8,867 nucleotides of DNA from Thiolapillus brandeum (GTDB lineage: Bacteria; Pseudomonadota; Gammaproteobacteria; Chromatiales; Chromatiaceae), in assembly GCA_011051425.1 (NCBI GenBank), contig DRLF01000227.1:1-8867 (forward strand). Reading direction: 5' to 3'. The notes below the pieces were generated by a model that was given only the letters and a program-made list of their open reading frames with translations, ran no database searches and was not told where the DNA came from. Position numbers and translations under genes: made by a program. This document shows, in pieces, positions 6,388 to 8,867 of this stretch (its first letter is position 1; the number at the start of each line of letters is the position of its first letter).

Positions 6388-6401
6388 TTGGTCTATGTCA
6401 A
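6388..6401. promoter_or_regulatory. FNR/CRP-family-like site 2 (TTGGT-N4-GTCAA)
   Basis: TTGGTCTATGTCAA matches eight of the ten conserved FNR positions. Its centre at about 6394.5 is 53 bases from site 1, close to five helical turns, so both dyads would face the same side of the DNA. If nifJ transcription starts near 6436, this site would be near -41.5, the usual class II activator position. No clear -10 box is seen at the matching place; CATAAA at 6430-6435 is the nearest candidate and would put the site near -47. Confidence 0.4.
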
Positions 6402-6449
6402 GTTGTGGTACAGAATGTAGCCATCTTCCCATAAATTCGGAATGACCCG

Positions 6450-8867
6450 ATGACAGCAAAAAAAATTACTCTCGATGGCAACCAGGCTGCGGCGCATATC
6501 GCGCACAAGACCAATGAAGTCATAGCCATTTACCCCATAACGCCGGCGTCTCCCATGGGTGAGTTTTCTGATGAATGGTCGGCGCAGGGGAAGAAGAACA
6601 TTTGGGGAGGCATTCCCGAGATCATCGAAATGCAGAGCGAAGGGGGTGCATCAGGCGCCGTGCATGGCGCCGTACAGGCGGGGGCTTTGACCACCACTTT
6701 CACCGCCTCCCAGGGATTGCTGCTGATGATCCCCAATATGTACAAGATCGCCGGTGAACTCTCGCCGGTGGTCATCCATGTGGCGGCCCGTTCCCTGGCG
6801 GCTCAAGCGCTGTCCATTTTCGGTGACCATTCCGATGTCATGGCGACCCGTGCGACCGGTTTTGCCATGCTGGCGTCCGGATCTGTGCAGGAAGCCATGG
6901 ACATGGCCCTTATCTCCCAGGCATCGACCCTGTGCGGGCACCTGCCATTCGTGCATTTCTTCGACGGATTCCGTACCTCCCACGAACTGATGAAAGTGGA
7001 TCTGGTGGATGATGAAGTCATCCGCAGCATGATCGAAAACGACTATCTGGTGGAACATCGCGCCAGCGCCCTGACGCCGGACAAGCCGGTACTGCGTGGC
7101 ACCTCTCAGAATCCGGACGTGTATTTCCAGGGCAGGGAGACGGTCAATCCTTATTACGAAGCGCTGCCTGAAGTGGTGCAGAAGTGCATGGATCAGTTTG
7201 CCGGACTCACGGGGCGGCAGTATCACCTGTTCGATTATTTTGGCGCCACCGATGCCGAGCGCGTGGTGGTACTCATGGGTTCGGGTGCCGAAGCCGTGGA
7301 GGAAACGGTCGAGGATATGCTCACCCAGGGAGAAAAGGTGGGGCTGTTGCGCGTACGCCTGTACCGGCCTTTCTCCACCCGTCACCTGTTCGAGGCATTG
7401 CCGGCAACCGTCAAGGGCATCGCGGTGCTGGACCGCTGCAAGGAACCGGGTGCAGGCGGCGAGCCCCTGTACAAGGATGTGGTCACAGCCTTTGCCGAGC
7501 ATGTGGCGACGGGAGGTGGGAAGTTCAGCAGTCTGCCCCTCATCCTGGGCGGCCGCTATGGTCTCTCCTCCAAGGAATTCACGCCGGGCATGATCCGTGC
7601 CGTATTTGGCAATCTTGCTTCAGACAATCCAAAGAACCAGTTCACCATCGGTATTCATGACGATGTGTCCCATACCAGCCTGGAATGGGACAAAGGGGTG
7701 CGCAACGCGGATATGCAGGGTGTCATCCAGTGCCTGTTCTATGGCCTGGGTTCCGACGGCACTGTGAGCGCCAATAAGAATACCCTGAAGATCATCGGTG
7801 AAGAAACCGATCAGTTCGTGCAGGGATACTTCGTGTATGACTCCAAGAAAGCCGGTGCGGTGACAGTCTCCCACCTGCGCTTCAGCCCGCGTCCCATACG
7901 CTCCAGCTATCTCATCGAAGACGGTGAGGCGAGCTTCATCGGCTGTCACCAGCCCCAGTTCGTGGACAGATTCAACCTGCTGGAAAAGGCGGCGCAAGGT
8001 GCCGTGTTCCTGCTCAATACTGACGAAGCGCCCGAGAAGGTCTGGCAAACCCTGCCCAGATCCATGCAGGAAGAGATGCTGGAAAAGGACATCAAACTTT
8101 GGGTCATCGATGCCTATGCCGTTGCCAAGGCTACCGGCATGGGGCGGCGCATCAACACCATCATGCAAACCTGTTTCTTCGCCATTTCCGGTGTATTGAC
8201 CCGTGAAGAGGCCATCGAGAAGATCAAGAATGCAGTGGAAAAGACCTACGGCCGCAAGGGACGCAAGATCGTACAGCGTAATTTCGACGCCATCGATGCA
8301 TCACTCGCAGCCCTGCATGAAGTGACACTGCCCGATGCGGCAGACAGCGATATCGAATTCCAGCCGCCGGTGCCGGCGGAGGCACCGGATTTCGTGCGCA
8401 CCATCACCGCCACCCTCATCGCAGGCAAAGGTGATGAGCTGCCCGTGAGCGCCATACCCGCCGACGGTTCCTGGCCCCTAGGTACGGCAGCCTGGGAGAA
8501 ACGCAGCATTGCCCTGGAACTGCCCAAATGGGATGCGGAGCTGTGTATCGAATGCGGCAAGTGTCCTTTCGTGTGTCCCCATTCGGCCATTCGCTCCAAG
8601 GTGTTCACCGAAGACGAATTGAAGGACGCGCCTGAAGGCTTTCTCTCACGCCCCATGAAAGGCAAGGAGTTTGCAGGCCTGCACGTGGCCTACCAGGTGG
8701 CGCCGGATGATTGTACCGGCTGTGGCATCTGTGCCGATGTCTGCCCCGCTCGGGACAAGACCAATGTCGGTCACAAGTCCCTGGACATGGTGCCCAAAGA
8801 CGAGATCATCGAGCAGGATCGCAGGAACTGGGCATTCTTCGAGCAGCTGCGGGAATACGACCGGGAA
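6450..8867 (+). CDS. nifJ: Pyruvate:ferredoxin (flavodoxin) oxidoreductase NifJ, 3' end beyond window
   Basis: The oxygen-sensitive cytoplasmic enzyme converts pyruvate and CoA to acetyl-CoA and CO2 and reduces ferredoxin or flavodoxin. The frame is open from the ATG at 6450 to the window end (806 codons, no stop, against nearly 1,200 in the family). Visible parts in order: N-terminal domain with YPITPASP (28-35), Thr31, Glu64 and Arg114, at the numbers I recall for active-site residues of the Desulfovibrio africanus enzyme; a transketolase C-terminal-like domain from about 270; the gamma domain with YGLGSDGTVSANKNT from 431; an EKR-type segment YGRKGRKIV from 600; and a two-cluster ferredoxin domain with CIECGKCPFVCP (Cys699, 702, 705, 709) and CTGCGICADVCP (Cys755, 758, 761, 765). 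Missing at the edge are the diphosphate-binding thiamine domain and the C-terminal proximal-cluster cysteines. The Shine-Dalgarno sequence is weak (GGAA). FNR-like sites lie upstream. Confidence 0.96.
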   Translation, partial: MTAKKITLDGNQAAAHIAHKTNEVIAIYPITPASPMGEFSDEWSAQGKKNIWGGIPEIIEMQSEGGASGAVHGAVQAGALTTTFTASQGLLLMIPNMYKIAGELSPVVIHVAARSLAAQALSIFGDHSDVMATRATGFAMLASGSVQEAMDMALISQASTLCGHLPFVHFFDGFRTSHELMKVDLVDDEVIRSMIENDYLVEHRASALTPDKPVLRGTSQNPDVYFQGRETVNPYYEALPEVVQKCMDQFAGLTGRQYHLFDYFGATDAERVVVLMGSGAEAVEETVEDMLTQGEKVGLLRVRLYRPFSTRHLFEALPATVKGIAVLDRCKEPGAGGEPLYKDVVTAFAEHVATGGGKFSSLPLILGGRYGLSSKEFTPGMIRAVFGNLASDNPKNQFTIGIHDDVSHTSLEWDKGVRNADMQGVIQCLFYGLGSDGTVSANKNTLKIIGEETDQFVQGYFVYDSKKAGAVTVSHLRFSPRPIRSSYLIEDGEASFIGCHQPQFVDRFNLLEKAAQGAVFLLNTDEAPEKVWQTLPRSMQEEMLEKDIKLWVIDAYAVAKATGMGRRINTIMQTCFFAISGVLTREEAIEKIKNAVEKTYGRKGRKIVQRNFDAIDASLAALHEVTLPDAADSDIEFQPPVPAEAPDFVRTITATLIAGKGDELPVSAIPADGSWPLGTAAWEKRSIALELPKWDAELCIECGKCPFVCPHSAIRSKVFTEDELKDAPEGFLSRPMKGKEFAGLHVAYQVAPDDCTGCGICADVCPARDKTNVGHKSLDMVPKDEIIEQDRRNWAFFEQLREYDRE

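Noticed and set aside
6343..6401. Two perfect TTGACA sequences on the minus strand (6401-6396 and 6348-6343) that look like -35 boxes of the flavoprotein gene
   Set aside because: No acceptable -10 box lies 16-18 bases after either one, and the second would place the transcript start inside the coding region. Both are better explained as the GTCAA halves of the FNR-like dyads.
6334..6459. Upstream start of the flavoprotein at 6459
   Set aside because: It would overlap the nifJ start and put both FNR-like sites inside a coding region. The added 42 residues look unlike the family start, while 6333 has a proper ribosome binding site.
6651..8168. Minus-strand frames at 6651-7502 and 7620-8168
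   Set aside because: Both lie opposite nifJ, whose plus-strand frame is unbroken and carries all the expected family motifs.
8544..8777. The ferredoxin-like segment considered as a separate ferredoxin gene
   Set aside because: The frame runs on without a stop from nifJ, and a two-cluster ferredoxin domain is expected at this place in NifJ.

Overview
The window most likely comes from the chromosome of a gammaproteobacterium, moderately GC-rich, with anaerobic or facultative metabolism. Three things point there. An RppH of gammaproteobacterial length and sequence lies close to a CicA/SerB-like HAD phosphatase, an arrangement I recall from Pseudomonas. There is a single-chain NifJ pyruvate:ferredoxin oxidoreductase. 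There are FNR-like sites in front of nifJ. The species cannot be named from the sequence; a sulfur-oxidising Chromatiales-type lineage would fit but is only a guess. I see no tRNA, rRNA, CRISPR array, insertion sequence or phage gene.

Left part (108-3517, all minus strand). A compact run is transcribed right to left: a HAD-IB phosphatase, a FecCD/BtuC-type permease (20-base overlap), a BtuD-type ATPase (4-base ATGA overlap) and, 38 bases further on, a lipoprotein of no family I recognise. The permease and ATPase form a vitamin B12, haem or siderophore importer whose binding protein and outer-membrane receptor are not in the window. The lipoprotein holds three tandem copies of a domain of about 75 residues, each with one pair of cysteines at nearly constant spacing. 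This is the most novel-looking item here.

Middle (3518-4806). A divergent control region separates the minus-strand run from a small VOC (glyoxalase-fold) protein and rppH, both on the plus strand. The region has a plausible sigma70-type promoter for the HAD gene and a perfect 12-base palindrome. rppH probably begins at a GTG codon.

Right part (4813-8867). A membrane-anchored, stand-alone glutamate-synthase-like FMN/Fe-S protein (minus) is divergent from nifJ (plus). NifJ runs off the right end after 806 codons, with no stop codon inside the window. The 116-base gap between these two genes contains two FNR/CRP-type dyads, TTGAT-N4-GTCAA and TTGGT-N4-GTCAA, with centres 53 bases apart. This suggests oxygen-responsive control of nifJ and perhaps opposite control of the flavoprotein. 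A working inference is that NifJ makes acetyl-CoA and reduced ferredoxin or flavodoxin when oxygen is absent, and that the neighbouring flavoprotein is a redox partner or is regulated in opposition to it.
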